Notes: a model not told the origin generated them from the sequence alone. Positions 1-9,353 are shown, numbered from the stretch's first letter. The stretch: 64,000 bases of DNA from an uncultured Acetatifactor sp. (GCA_934433135.1 CAKRZO010000002.1:62001-126000), one strand, 5' to 3'. Program-made: numbers and translations.

Positions 1-1382
1 ATCCTGGTGACACCTACGTAGATATCGGAGATTTCATACCAGGTAGCGTAGTCTGTGACACCGGTCTGGGGCAGATTAAAGATGGATTGGAAGGTGCGTA
101 CCGCTGATGCGGTAGCCGGACCGTAAATCCCGTCCGGTGTAATGGCAGGGATGGCAGGATAGTTCCTGGCAATGCGGTTTAATTGAATCTGGAGCTGTCT
201 GACCTTTTCTCCGGCGGAACCGTTGGAAAGACTGTAGCCCGGATAGGAGGAAGGAACACCGGAGATCACATCCGCCGTATTAATATACATATCGTCCCCG
301 AAGTAGTAACGAATGATTTCGATGGCGGAGTAGCCTTCGTCTCCCAGATATTTGGAACCCCACTGACTTAAGCCGTTGCAGGTCACCCGCCTGCCGTCGC
401 AGTAGGAGGTAAAGATCGGCTGCCGGACACCGGGACGGGACAGGTAGTTGGCAAAAATGGTATCTACCAGATAATCAATATTTTCAAAAATATTTCTTCC
501 GTAAATCCATTTGTGATCATAGGCAGTGGAAGAAGTAATCGTAAAATTGTAGCCCTGATTCCGGTACCATTCCGTATATACCCTGTTTAAGGTAAACGAC
601 ATAATGGCCAGGATATTGGCATAAATCGTAGCCTCCGGCCAGGTCGAATAGATTTCGCAGGAAGCGACATTTTTAATATAGTCCTTATAACGAACCCAGT
701 AATCGGAAGCGGTGCTGTCGGACGGAACTCCGTCATGGACGATAATATATTCCGGAATGACCACTCTGTTTAAAACGATTTCGCCGGTTTCGGCCAACGG
801 TTTGATTTCCTCTTCCGGAATTTTGGGAGGATAGTCCCCGAAAAGGGTATGTGCCCCGATGACTACAATCTTTTTTTCTTCTTCCGTCATTTCCAGCGGA
901 TTCATGCGGATGGGTTGAAGAGACAGTTCATTGGCAAAGATTTCGGAGCCGGATACCAGGACAGGTTCATATCCCGGCGCCGAGACATTGATCGTATATT
1001 CGGCATAGGGCTGCGCTTCGGCATCCGAATCTAAGGAAAGCGCTAACGGCGGAGCGGGAAGGGTGATAATCCGCGTTTGACCGGAAGAGTCCGTGGTCAG
1101 ATTCAAAATGGGAGAATCCGGATCGCCGGTATAGGTGACAGAAACTTCTGCGCCTTCAATGGGAACCAGCCCGAGTGCCGAGACAACGCTGATTTTTAAG
1201 GTTCCGCGGTAGCCGCTGTCAGTGCCTCCCGTTCCGGGAAAAGAGACTGTGCCGGGAGCAGTATCGGTGCCTGAAGAAGTATCAGGAGCGGTGGCGGGAG
1301 CAGTATCCGGAGTGGCCTCCGAAGAAGTATCGGGAATGGTATCCGGAGTCATATCCGGAGTGGTATCGTTGGATGTTGGCAT
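1..1382 (-). CDS. SpoIID-like / peptidoglycan-binding protein, C-terminus beyond window
   Basis: Translation of the minus strand from ATG at 1382 gives 460 residues and is still open at base 1. Residues 1-50 are a Thr/Pro/Asp-rich linker of TPDT-type repeats, 60-150 resemble a carboxypeptidase-regulatory/Ig-like fold, about 205-365 resemble the SpoIID domain (pattern YIKNVASCE..W, then LSQWG and YYFGDD), and 389-455 match a PG_binding_1 domain (DGIYGPAT, VRTFQ). SpoIID proteins act on peptidoglycan glycan strands; this is a family inference, not proof of activity. AAAGGA lies six bases before the start, and an in-frame stop lies further upstream. Odd: there is no signal peptide or membrane segment at the visible N-terminus, so export is unexplained. 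Confidence 0.75.
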   Translation of the reverse strand, partial: MPTSNDTTPDMTPDTIPDTSSEATPDTAPATAPDTSSGTDTAPGTVSFPGTGGTDSGYRGTLKISVVSALGLVPIEGAEVSVTYTGDPDSPILNLTTDSSGQTRIITLPAPPLALSLDSDAEAQPYAEYTINVSAPGYEPVLVSGSEIFANELSLQPIRMNPLEMTEEEKKIVVIGAHTLFGDYPPKIPEEEIKPLAETGEIVLNRVVIPEYIIVHDGVPSDSTASDYWVRYKDYIKNVASCEIYSTWPEATIYANILAIMSFTLNRVYTEWYRNQGYNFTITSSTAYDHKWIYGRNIFENIDYLVDTIFANYLSRPGVRQPIFTSYCDGRRVTCNGLSQWGSKYLGDEGYSAIEIIRYYFGDDMYINTADVISGVPSSYPGYSLSNGSAGEKVRQLQIQLNRIARNYPAIPAITPDGIYGPATASAVRTFQSIFNLPQTGVTDYATWYEISDIYVGVTR

Positions 1383-1448
1383 AAGAATTCCTTTTGCAAT
1401 GCTTTTATCATGATACTATATGCCGAAGAACCAAAAAAGATACCATGC

Positions 1449-2384
1449 TTACAAACTTCGGTACTGCCCGGGAGTCATCCCTTTGTATTTTTTAAAAACT
1501 TTTACAAAGTAACTGCTGTCGTTAAAGCCGCAGTTTAAACTGATATCCGTTATGGAAAGATCCGGATCCGCCAGCATACCGGCCGCTTGTCCGACCCGGT
1601 AGGAGTTGACGTATTCCATGGGGGTCTGGTGGGTAATGGAACGGAAAAAACGGCAAAAGTACTTGGGGCTCATTCCGGCTGCATTGGCAAGCATTTCCAG
1701 GCTGACAGGCGCGGCATAATGGTTTTCAATGTATTCGAAAACCTGACGGATCTGAATCATTTTCCGGGAACTGTCCTGCAGCTTTTGGCTCCCACCCGCA
1801 AGCTCCCGCGGATTTTCCGTATAATAGCCATTTTTAAGAATCAGACAGTAAAGTCCGCTGATGCCGTTTAAGACAGAAAGCTCCAGAGGAAGGGCGGCGT
1901 TTTCAGGATAAAAAACACTCATCAGACGAGCGGTGACGGAAGCGATTTCCGAAAAGTCCGCCGAAAGTGCTTCTTCCCGCGTTTCGGTGACCAGTTCCGG
2001 GGCGTTTCCTGCGCCTGAAAAAGGGTAGTATACCAGGGGAAGAAAATGATTGCGGTAAAAGGGACGAAGATACTTTTTTACAAAAGACACATCCCGGAAG
2101 AGTCCGTGCAGATCAAAGAGCAGGCATTCATAAATGCAGTTGTGCGGAACACCGCCGTGGAGCATGCCGTCCGGAACCAGGAAAATGTCGCCTTCCCCAG
2201 CCCGGTATTCCGTTTCGTCCAGGCGGAACAGAAAACTTCCTTTTAAAATCCGGATCAATTCCCATTCTTTATGCCAGTGATAGGGCATGATATAGCGGGG
2301 ATGATCTTTATCAATATAGTGATATTCCACCGGAAAATCCAAAGTCCCGTGGGGACGTTCCTCATGAAAAGCGATTGAGTACAT
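1449..2384 (-). CDS. AraC-family transcriptional regulator, likely of the fuc genes
   Basis: A 311-residue regulator with an N-terminal cupin-like sugar-sensing domain (residues about 1-130, with HWHKEWEL and a GDIFLVPDG turn) and a C-terminal double helix-turn-helix of the AraC type (about 214-311, ending CGFNDSSYFVKVFKKYKGMTPGQYR). I chose ATG 2384 because AAAGGA lies about nine bases upstream. An in-frame extension to 2441 would be encoded by an intergenic repeat (2419-2593), so it is probably not real. It is divergent from fucI-fucU across that repeat, which suggests, but does not prove, that it controls them. It lies 66 bp upstream of the SpoIID-like gene on the same strand. Confidence 0.85.
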   Translation of the reverse strand: MYSIAFHEERPHGTLDFPVEYHYIDKDHPRYIMPYHWHKEWELIRILKGSFLFRLDETEYRAGEGDIFLVPDGMLHGGVPHNCIYECLLFDLHGLFRDVSFVKKYLRPFYRNHFLPLVYYPFSGAGNAPELVTETREEALSADFSEIASVTARLMSVFYPENAALPLELSVLNGISGLYCLILKNGYYTENPRELAGGSQKLQDSSRKMIQIRQVFEYIENHYAAPVSLEMLANAAGMSPKYFCRFFRSITHQTPMEYVNSYRVGQAAGMLADPDLSITDISLNCGFNDSSYFVKVFKKYKGMTPGQYRSL

Positions 2385-2418
2385 GGCGGAGGATCCTTTC
2401 TTTGCAGAGTAAGGTTTA

Positions 2419-2593
2419 CAGTTCACACGCGCCATTCGCAAAACCGCGCTTTTAGCGCTCTCCGACGCTTCGCGTCTACTTGTCGCATCTGTAAGATGCG
2501 ATGCTTATGAGAATGGCGCTCCCTTCGTACATTTACACAGGCAGCTTCTCATGCAAGCATGGAATCTGCCTGTATAAACGTACGTGTGAACTG
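2419..2593. repeat. Repeat family A, copy 1 (175 bp, nested hairpins)
   Basis: Terminal inverted repeat CAGTTCACACG/CGTGTGAACTG encloses further stems: GCGCCATTC with GAATGGCGC, a small hairpin CGCATCT/AGATGCG, and ACAGGCAG/CTGCCTGT around ATGCAAGCAT. Related copies are at 35922, 44418, 58858 and 62791. It fills most of the 319-bp gap between the AraC gene and fucI; the remainder (2594-2703) holds only a weak -10-like TATGAT at 2653 and the fucI ribosome binding site. Confidence 0.85.
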
Positions 2594-2703
2594 GGGTGAA
2601 TATTTTACCATTTAAAGAGATTATAACACAAGACACGGAAAAAAATCAATGCTATGATAAGGGTAGTCCGGAGAAGAACCGGAGAAAGGAAGGTATTTAA
2701 GTT

Positions 2704-4506
2704 ATGGCTGAAAGCAGACTGATCGGAAGATATCCTGTAATCGGCATCCGTCCTACCATTGACGGCCGCAGAGGTTATCTGAATGTAAGAGGCTCTCTGG
2801 AAGAGCAGACGATGAATATGGCAAAATCTGCCAAGAAATTATTTGAGGAGAATTTGCGTTATACCAACGGAGAACCCGTAAAAGTAGTAATTTCCCCGAC
2901 CACAATCGGACGTGTGGCAGAAGCTGCCGTATGTGCGGATTATTTTGCGAAGGAAGGCGTGGATATTACGCTGACAGTTACTCCCTGCTGGTGTTACGGA
3001 GCAGAGACCATGGATATGGATCGCAATACCATCAAAGGTGTGTGGGGATTTAACGGAACCGAACGTCCCGGCGCCGTATATCTGGCATCCGTACTGGCTA
3101 CTCATGCACAGAAGGGACTTCCGGCTTTCGGTATTTACGGACATGATGTACAGGAAGCAGACGCAACGGAGATTCCCGAAGACGTAAAGGAAAAGCTTCT
3201 TCGTTTCGGACGCGCCGCAGTAGCGGTAGCAACCATGCGAGGCAAGTCCTATCTGCAGATCGGTTCCATTTGTATGGGTATCGGCGGATCCATTATTGAT
3301 CCTGCTTTTATCGAAGATTATCTTGGAATGCGTGTGGAATCCGTAGATGAAGTGGAAATTATCCGCCGTATGACCGAAGGCATCTATGACGAAGCGGAAT
3401 TTGAAAAAGCTTATGCATGGACCAAAGAAAAATGTATCAGAGGATTTGACAAGAACCCGCCGGAAGTACAAAAGACTCCGGAACAGACCGAAGAAGACTG
3501 GAAGTTTGTCGTAAAGATGATGTGTATTATCAAGGATCTGATGAACGGCAACCCCAACCTGCCTAAGGGCTGTGAAGAAGAAATGGTAGGCCACAATGCG
3601 CTGGCAGCCGGATTCCAGGGACAGAGACAGTGGACAGACTTCTATCCCAACTGTGACTTTGCGGAAGCAATGTTAAATACTTCCTTTGACTGGAACGGTG
3701 CAAGAGAGCCGTATGTGCTGGCAACAGAGAACGATGTCTTAAACGGACTGGGCATGATGTTCATGAAGCTTTTGACCAACCGGGCACAGATCTTTGCAGA
3801 TGTTCGTACTTATTGGAGTCCGGAAGCAGTCAGAAAAGCAACCGGCGGTTATGAACTGGAAGGCGCAGCCAAGGAAGCAGGCGGCTTTATCCATCTGATC
3901 AACTCCGGTGCAGCCTGTCTGGATGCAAGCGGTCAGGCTCTGGATGAGAACGGCAACCATGTGATGAAGCCCTGGTATGACATTACCGAAAAAGATATGG
4001 ATGCCATTATGGGCGCTACTACCTGGAATGCAGCGGACTTCGGATACTTCCGCGGAGGCGGATATTCTTCCCGTTTTGTAACGGATGCGCAGATGCCGGC
4101 TACCATGATCCGTCTGAATCTGGTAAAAGGCTTAGGCCCCATGCTGCAGATCGCAGAAGGTTGGACTGTAAAACTTCCGGATGAAGTGAATGACATTCTC
4201 TGGAAACGTACCGACTATACATGGCCCTGCACCTGGTTCGCTCCCAGATGTGACGGCAAAGAAGGACCGTTCAAGTCCGCTTATGATGTGATGAACAACT
4301 GGGGGGCTAACCATGGTGCAATCAGTTACGGACATATCGGCGCCGATCTGATTACCATGTGCTCTATGCTTCGTATCCCGGTAAGTATGCACAATGTACC
4401 GGCTGATAAGATTTTCCGTCCCGCAGCATGGAACGCTTTCGGTATGGATAAAGAAGGCCAGGACTATCGTGCATGCGCAGCTTACGGACCGATGTATAAA
4501 AAATAA
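2704..4506 (+). CDS. fucI: L-fucose isomerase
   Basis: A 600-residue cytoplasmic isomerase that interconverts L-fucose and L-fuculose (also D-arabinose/D-ribulose in the family). The length and sequence are those of FucI throughout, including the N-terminal IGIRPTIDGR block. Residues matching the catalytic and metal-binding set of characterised FucI are E342 (in ATENDVLN), D366 (in FADVRTYW) and H537 (in NWGANHGA). The ATG follows AAGGAAGG at about ten bases. fucU starts 12 bp after its stop, so the two form an operon. A TATGAT hexamer at 2653-2658 is a possible -10 without a clear -35, which would fit activator dependence. No fuculokinase or fuculose-phosphate aldolase lies nearby, so downstream steps must be elsewhere. 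Confidence 0.95.
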   Translation: MAESRLIGRYPVIGIRPTIDGRRGYLNVRGSLEEQTMNMAKSAKKLFEENLRYTNGEPVKVVISPTTIGRVAEAAVCADYFAKEGVDITLTVTPCWCYGAETMDMDRNTIKGVWGFNGTERPGAVYLASVLATHAQKGLPAFGIYGHDVQEADATEIPEDVKEKLLRFGRAAVAVATMRGKSYLQIGSICMGIGGSIIDPAFIEDYLGMRVESVDEVEIIRRMTEGIYDEAEFEKAYAWTKEKCIRGFDKNPPEVQKTPEQTEEDWKFVVKMMCIIKDLMNGNPNLPKGCEEEMVGHNALAAGFQGQRQWTDFYPNCDFAEAMLNTSFDWNGAREPYVLATENDVLNGLGMMFMKLLTNRAQIFADVRTYWSPEAVRKATGGYELEGAAKEAGGFIHLINSGAACLDASGQALDENGNHVMKPWYDITEKDMDAIMGATTWNAADFGYFRGGGYSSRFVTDAQMPATMIRLNLVKGLGPMLQIAEGWTVKLPDEVNDILWKRTDYTWPCTWFAPRCDGKEGPFKSAYDVMNNWGANHGAISYGHIGADLITMCSMLRIPVSMHNVPADKIFRPAAWNAFGMDKEGQDYRACAAYGPMYKK

Positions 4507-4518
4507 CAGGAGGCACCT

Positions 4519-4956
4519 ATGTTAAAAGGAATTCCTAAGATTTTATCTCCGGAATTGTTGAAGGTTCTGTGTGAGATGGGCCATAGCGACCGCCTTGTCA
4601 TCGGGGACGGCAACTTCCCGGCGGAAACGATGGGAAAGAATGCCATTGTAATCCGTATGGATGGTCACAGTGCCTGCGATGTACTGAAAGCAATTCTGGA
4701 AGTTTTCCCGTTGGATACTTATGTGGAGAAGCCGGTAAATCTTATGCAGGTCATGCCGGGTGATACCGTGGAGACTCCTATCTGGGCGGAATATGAGAAA
4801 ATTGTGGCAGCAAACGACAAGCGGGGCGCAGATGCCATCGGACAGATCGAACGTTTTGCATTCTATGAAGAAGCTAAGAAGGCCTATGCGATCATCGCAA
4901 CCGGCGAAAACGCTCTTTATGCGAATGTAATGCTGCAGAAAGGTGTTGTGGTTTAA
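4519..4956 (+). CDS. fucU: L-fucose mutarotase (RbsD/FucU family)
   Basis: A 145-residue FucU-type protein that interconverts alpha and beta anomers of L-fucose, feeding the isomerase. The start MLKGIPKILSPELLKVLCEMGH and the DGNFPAE segment are hallmarks of FucU; RbsD (ribose pyranase) is the same family, but linkage to fucI decides for fucose. The length matches the family. It is preceded by AGGAGG and is followed by a strong intrinsic terminator at 5036-5081, closing the two-gene operon. Confidence 0.92.
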   Translation: MLKGIPKILSPELLKVLCEMGHSDRLVIGDGNFPAETMGKNAIVIRMDGHSACDVLKAILEVFPLDTYVEKPVNLMQVMPGDTVETPIWAEYEKIVAANDKRGADAIGQIERFAFYEEAKKAYAIIATGENALYANVMLQKGVVV

Positions 4957-5035
4957 ACGCAGGGTGCGTCTGAACGGTTTTGTTTGCACAATACGGAACG
5001 GGAAATAAGAAAGTAAAATAAAAAAATAGAAAAGA

Positions 5036-5081
5036 GGCTGCCTCTTTGCGAATGTTTGTTCGTGAAGAGACGGCCTTTTTT
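5036..5081 (+). terminator. Intrinsic terminator of fucI-fucU
   Basis: A 17-bp stem with a single mismatch and three G-T wobbles (left arm 5037-5053, right arm 5059-5075) around a five-base loop is followed by six T residues. It ends the fuc operon. Confidence 0.85.
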
Positions 5082-5083
5082 GC

Positions 5084-5105
5084 GAATGATTGGCTGAACT
5101 GTTAC
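5084..5105. repeat. Right-end remnant of repeat family A
   Basis: GAATGATTGGCTGAACTGTTAC matches the last 22 bases of family A copy 4 except at one or two positions; no left end is present. It abuts the fuc terminator. Confidence 0.5.
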
Positions 5106-5111
5106 TGTTTT

Positions 5112-5168
5112 AAAATGAAAATCGGTTTTAAAATGAAAATTTACTTTCTTTTCCGGGGCATTTATAAT
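5112..5168 (+). promoter_or_regulatory. Promoter of the AraC sensor gene with upstream direct repeats
   Basis: TTTACT (5140-5145) and TATAAT (5163-5168) are separated by 17 bp. Just upstream, TTTTAAAATGAAAAT occurs twice in tandem (about 5108-5141), a layout compatible with AraC-type binding sites; possible autoregulation is an inference. Confidence 0.6.
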
Positions 5169-5218
5169 AAAAGTGGGGATCTGTAAAAAAAGATCTGCGG
5201 AATGGAGACGGGATATTT

Positions 5219-7471
5219 ATGGAAAAGACGAAAGAGAGAAGAAAAAAGAAGGGGAAAAAGAGTTACTATTATAAATTTTTCCTGAGTTTTATTATGGTGC
5301 TTTTTGTTCCTATGCTCACGATTGCATTGATTTTTATTTCTTCACAGAGAATTATCCGTGGGCAGATCCTGAAGGCAAGTGAAAATACGCTGAACCAGTT
5401 TTTCAGACGGGTGGATGATGTGTTGAATGAGGCGCAGGAGGTCTGCATCACGATTGTAAACAGTAACGACAGTAAGACTTACTCTAAAAAGCTGATTGAC
5501 CAGTTTGACAAGAGAGCCTTCTGCACAAGAGAAATCCAGCAGCAGCTTAAAAGTTATATCGGCGAAAAATATCAGGATATTTTCGAATACTATCCGGAAA
5601 AGGATTATGTGATTTCGGCTAACTATGCAGCAGTGAATCTGGAAGCTTATTATAAACTGTATTATGCCGATGAAGAGACCGATTTTCCGGAGGAATTTGA
5701 AAGGGCGGTAAAGACATCCCGCAAAAAGCCGGTTCTTTTCGGCATGAATACAAAAGGCAGCAGATCTTATCTGTGCCTTTCCATGAAACAGGTAAGTTAC
5801 CAGGATGAGAAATACGATTATGTACTGGTTGCGGTACTGCGCCCGGAATATGTCTCGGAGCTGCTTGAAAATGTGATGGATGGAGAACAAAACGGCATAT
5901 CCATGATACTGAATTCCGATGGGGGAAAAATCTTTTCCACCGATCAGGCGGTATATGAAGAGGCGTTTGAAGAAGAACAGTACAAGATGCAAAGACAGCA
6001 GTCGAAGGTGACGGATGTCAGTTATGTCTATGTGGTGCCTTATTCCTATTTCTGGAGTAAATTGTTTACACTCTATATTATATGCGGTGTCGGTATTGCG
6101 GTTTCTCTTATCCTGGGTATTCTGGTGATTTTCCGGCAAGCGGATAAAATGTATCAGCCGGTAGACGGAATCGTCAAGGAGCTGCAAAAACAGGTTTCTC
6201 TTACCTACGATGCCGGAATCAACACGGAATTTGAGTTTATCAAAAATACTTTTGACAAAGAAAAACGGGAAAAACTGGATATGAACAGGACGATCCGGCA
6301 GGGAGAAAGAGCGCGAAGAACCAATTTTATTTTATCGATATTAAACGGAAGCAATGAAGTTTCCGAGACCGCGGATGACATTTTTGTGGAAAATGGTATC
6401 GAGCTGTGTTCGGACTGTTTTTGCGTAGCCCTGCTTTGCCTGGAGCAGGAGCAGTCTATGGAGAGCAGGCTGACTGCTTTTGTCGTAACCAATGTATTTG
6501 AAGAGCTTTGCAGTAATATGGGAAAAGGGTATGTGGTGGAATTAAATAACAAAGAATTCGTGATTCTGGTGAACCCGGATACAGAGGCGGATAAAGACAG
6601 GCTTTTATCTGTGCTGGAAAAAGGTATCGCCATTTTGGGGCGTTACCGGAATATGAACCTGACAATAGGGCTCAGCAATGTCCGGGAAGGGCTGCATGGA
6701 ATTCATATTGCCAGCGAAGAGGCCCGCAGAGCTTTGCGCTACAGCTATCTGCTGGGTAAGAAAAGAGTGATTGCCTATTCGGAGATTGAGAAAAGATCTT
6801 TCCGGTATTTGCGGGCACCGGAACTGAAAATGCAGCATATTGTTTCCGAATATCTGGCCGGGGAAGAAGAGAAGGATACTCTTAAGCTGGTGGAAGGACT
6901 GCTTGCGGATTACGAAATTGATGAAGAGGCATCTTTGGAGACCGTGGAGTGTTTTGCCTTTGAAGCGGTCAGCATGTTTCACCGTTGTCTGATGCAGGAA
7001 GGGCTGTGGACGGAACGGTGGAGGGAAAAGATCATGCATCTTTTGGACGAACCTACCCTGGAAATGTTTCAGGTGTATTTCGCAGATCTGTTAAGGCAGT
7101 TAAAAGCTAAGAAGCAGGAAAAGGCGGGAGAACAGGATGTCTGTGCCGAAGTAAAAGAGTATATCGAGCAGCATTACGGGGAAGAACAGCTCTCCCGGGT
7201 GCTCTTAAGCGACCTGTTCGGGGTGGCGCCGGGATATCTGTCTAAAATGTTTAAAGAGAAATACCAGTTTACCATACCGGAATACATAGCAGGGACACGG
7301 ATTGACCACGCCAAACAGCAGCTTAGAAATACGGAGAAAAACGTTTCGGAGATCGCGCAGGAAAACGGGTTTGTCAACAGCGCTTCTTTTATCCGTACTT
7401 TTAAAAGGCAGGAAGGAATTACGCCGAATGTGTACCGCGAGTATTTCCTAAAGCGGCATAAAACCTCGTAA
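5219..7471 (+). CDS. Membrane-anchored AraC-family sensor-regulator
   Basis: A 750-residue protein with a basic N-terminus, a membrane helix at about 18-40, an extracytoplasmic region, and a second helix at about 280-302. A long cytoplasmic linker follows, then a C-terminal AraC double helix-turn-helix (about 650-747, ending FVNSASFIRTFKRQEGITPNVYREYF). Such one-component membrane regulators typically control neighbouring LplA/LplB/YtcP-type sugar ABC operons, and exactly such an operon follows at 7677. It has its own promoter at 5140-5168. It likely senses an extracellular glycan fragment or the loaded binding protein; the ligand cannot be read from sequence. Confidence 0.85.
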   Translation: MEKTKERRKKKGKKSYYYKFFLSFIMVLFVPMLTIALIFISSQRIIRGQILKASENTLNQFFRRVDDVLNEAQEVCITIVNSNDSKTYSKKLIDQFDKRAFCTREIQQQLKSYIGEKYQDIFEYYPEKDYVISANYAAVNLEAYYKLYYADEETDFPEEFERAVKTSRKKPVLFGMNTKGSRSYLCLSMKQVSYQDEKYDYVLVAVLRPEYVSELLENVMDGEQNGISMILNSDGGKIFSTDQAVYEEAFEEEQYKMQRQQSKVTDVSYVYVVPYSYFWSKLFTLYIICGVGIAVSLILGILVIFRQADKMYQPVDGIVKELQKQVSLTYDAGINTEFEFIKNTFDKEKREKLDMNRTIRQGERARRTNFILSILNGSNEVSETADDIFVENGIELCSDCFCVALLCLEQEQSMESRLTAFVVTNVFEELCSNMGKGYVVELNNKEFVILVNPDTEADKDRLLSVLEKGIAILGRYRNMNLTIGLSNVREGLHGIHIASEEARRALRYSYLLGKKRVIAYSEIEKRSFRYLRAPELKMQHIVSEYLAGEEEKDTLKLVEGLLADYEIDEEASLETVECFAFEAVSMFHRCLMQEGLWTERWREKIMHLLDEPTLEMFQVYFADLLRQLKAKKQEKAGEQDVCAEVKEYIEQHYGEEQLSRVLLSDLFGVAPGYLSKMFKEKYQFTIPEYIAGTRIDHAKQQLRNTEKNVSEIAQENGFVNSASFIRTFKRQEGITPNVYREYFLKRHKTS

Positions 7472-7514
7472 AACAGGCATTTTTTCGTTTTGCATATCGT
7501 TTTCAGATTGAAAA

Positions 7515-7543
7515 TATACAAAAAGAATTTCTGCGTGTATAAT
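7515..7543 (+). promoter_or_regulatory. Candidate promoter of the sugar ABC operon
   Basis: TATACA (7515-7520) and TATAAT (7538-7543) are spaced 17 bp. An imperfect inverted repeat around GTTTTCAGATTGAAAAT lies just upstream and shares a TGAAAAT half-site with the repeats before the sensor gene, so it may be the sensor's target. Confidence 0.5.
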
Positions 7544-7628
7544 GCCGGTTGTAAGGAAGAACGTGAACTTTGAAAGGGAACGGACTTCTGTGCATTACCG
7601 GTAAATGCAGAACAACGCAAGAGAAGTA

Positions 7629-7666
7629 AAAAGAAAAAGGAAAAGAAAAAGGAAAAGAAAAAGAGG
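7629..7666 (+). repeat. Purine-only 12-bp tandem repeat before the binding-protein start
   Basis: About three copies of a GAAAAAGGAAAA-type unit precede the ribosome binding site. The unit carries AAGG motifs that mimic ribosome binding sites, and in frame it reads as alternating Lys-Arg. Confidence 0.6.
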
Positions 7667-7676
7667 TAACAAGATT

Positions 7677-9353
7677 ATGAGAAGAAAACGGTTATCACGC
7701 GTCGCGGCAGTTGCGTTTTGCGCAGTTATGGCTGTCAGTTCGCTTGCAGGTTGTGCGGGCAGGGAAGAGAATACAAAGGTATCAACAGAGAGTACTTCCG
7801 CAGAGACGGCAGGCAGTACAGAATCCGAACCGGTGCAGACACAGACTGCAGAGGGAGAAAAGACGCTTACTTATCCTGTGAGCACGGATGTCGAGTTAAG
7901 CTTTTATATCAAGAATGGCGGACTGGATAAGAGTTCTGCATATGTTAATTACAGTGATGTGCCATTTTATGCCGGATTGTCCGAGCGTACGGGAGTTAAG
8001 ATTGACTGGCAGACTTATGCGGCAGGGGCGGATCAGGATGCCGCATACAATCTGATGCTGCAGGAGGAAAAACTCCCTAACATTATCTTCGGTGATCGCT
8101 GCAACGATGCGGCAACTCTATGCGAAGATGGTCTGGTGTATGATCTGACGGAGTATCTTCCGGAATATGCACCGGATTTCTGGGAATATATTAACCGGCC
8201 GGAAAATGAGGCCAATCGTAAAGCCATTACCACGGCAGATGGCAGATTCCTGTATTTCCCGTTTATTCGTGAGAGTGATTTCAACATTACTTACACCGGA
8301 CCGGTCATTCGTAAGGATTGGCTGGAGGAACTGAATCTGGAAGCGCCGGTTACATTGGAAGACTGGGAAACCGTACTTACGGCATTTAAGGAAAAGTACA
8401 ATGCCTATTTCAGTTTTGCACTCCACAGATTTGCATCGGCGGGAATCGGCGGCGGTGCCGGCGCGTTTGCACCTCATATTTTCAGGCTTTACCTGGACAA
8501 CAATGAGGTAAAATGTGCCAATACCCAGGAAGAATGGAAGAATTTCCTGACGATCATGAATCGTTGGTATGATTCCGGACTTCTGGATCCGGATTTTACC
8601 ACTGCGGATGATACTTCTGTGCGTTCCAGGGCACTGAATGGCGAAACCGGAGTCGTATATACGGCAATGTCCCAGCTGACGAATTTTATTGCGGATGCAG
8701 AAAAGGAAGGAACCGGTGCGGAATGGGTCGGCTTCTCTTATCCGAGAACACAGAAAGGGGCTGCAACGACTTACATTCAGACAGACAGCCAGACTTTTGT
8801 GCCTTATATGGGCGCTATGATTACCACTTCCGGTTCCGAAGAAGAGCTGATTGCCGCAATTGAGTTTTTGAATTACGGATACAGTAAGGAAGGAATGTTG
8901 TACTGGAACTTCGGAGAAGAAGGGGTCAGCTATGATATCGCGGCAGACGGTCATCCGGAGTTTAACGATCGGATTAAGTCGGATGAACGCGGACTTTCCG
9001 AGGCATTAAAAGACTATACCGGTATGTACGCCATCGGTGTGGGAATTCAGATGGCGGATATGGTAAAAGCCAAAAACAGCAAAACATCAGCGGAGGCAGT
9101 AGCTGCCTGGACGGAAAATACCGTTGCAGGATCTTATATGCTTCCTCCTTATGCGAGAACAGAAGAGGAACAGGTACTTTATAATGATGCCAGCACACAG
9201 CTGTCCACCTATGTTACGGAAATGGCGCTTAAATTCATAACGGGTGAAGAATCTCTGGATAACTTTGATAAATTCGTGGAGCAGATGAACGAATACGGTC
9301 TGCAGAAATTGCTGGAAAGTGAACAGACGGCATACAATCGCAGCAGGAACTAG
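7677..9353 (+). CDS. Sugar ABC transporter substrate-binding lipoprotein (LplA-like)
   Basis: A 558-residue extracellular solute-binding protein. It has a basic N-terminus, a hydrophobic helix, and the lipobox SSLAGC with Cys26 as the lipidation site, then a Ser/Thr/Glu-rich linker and a type-1 binding fold (for example TGPVIRKDWLEELNL and the VTLEDWE segment usual for large oligosaccharide binders). I chose ATG 7677, nine bases after AGAGG; an in-frame start at 7605 would only add a Lys-Arg repeat encoded by the purine tandem repeat and would destroy the signal peptide. It delivers an oligosaccharide to the permeases that follow. No ATPase subunit is in the locus, as is common where one shared MsmK-type ATPase serves many importers. 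Confidence 0.88.
   Translation: MRRKRLSRVAAVAFCAVMAVSSLAGCAGREENTKVSTESTSAETAGSTESEPVQTQTAEGEKTLTYPVSTDVELSFYIKNGGLDKSSAYVNYSDVPFYAGLSERTGVKIDWQTYAAGADQDAAYNLMLQEEKLPNIIFGDRCNDAATLCEDGLVYDLTEYLPEYAPDFWEYINRPENEANRKAITTADGRFLYFPFIRESDFNITYTGPVIRKDWLEELNLEAPVTLEDWETVLTAFKEKYNAYFSFALHRFASAGIGGGAGAFAPHIFRLYLDNNEVKCANTQEEWKNFLTIMNRWYDSGLLDPDFTTADDTSVRSRALNGETGVVYTAMSQLTNFIADAEKEGTGAEWVGFSYPRTQKGAATTYIQTDSQTFVPYMGAMITTSGSEEELIAAIEFLNYGYSKEGMLYWNFGEEGVSYDIAADGHPEFNDRIKSDERGLSEALKDYTGMYAIGVGIQMADMVKAKNSKTSAEAVAAWTENTVAGSYMLPPYARTEEEQVLYNDASTQLSTYVTEMALKFITGEESLDNFDKFVEQMNEYGLQKLLESEQTAYNRSRN

Noticed and set aside
2385..2441. N-terminal extension of the AraC regulator
   Set aside because: The extra 19 residues are mostly encoded by a dispersed repeat (family A), and a good ribosome binding site supports ATG 2384.
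2839..3594. Long antisense open frame opposite fucI
   Set aside because: It mirrors codon structure of the clear fucI gene, lacks a binding site and family resemblance, and is rich in Phe/His/Cys as typical of antisense shadows.
7605..7676. Lys-Arg-rich N-terminal extension of the binding lipoprotein
   Set aside because: It derives from a purine tandem repeat and would separate the signal peptide from the N-terminus.
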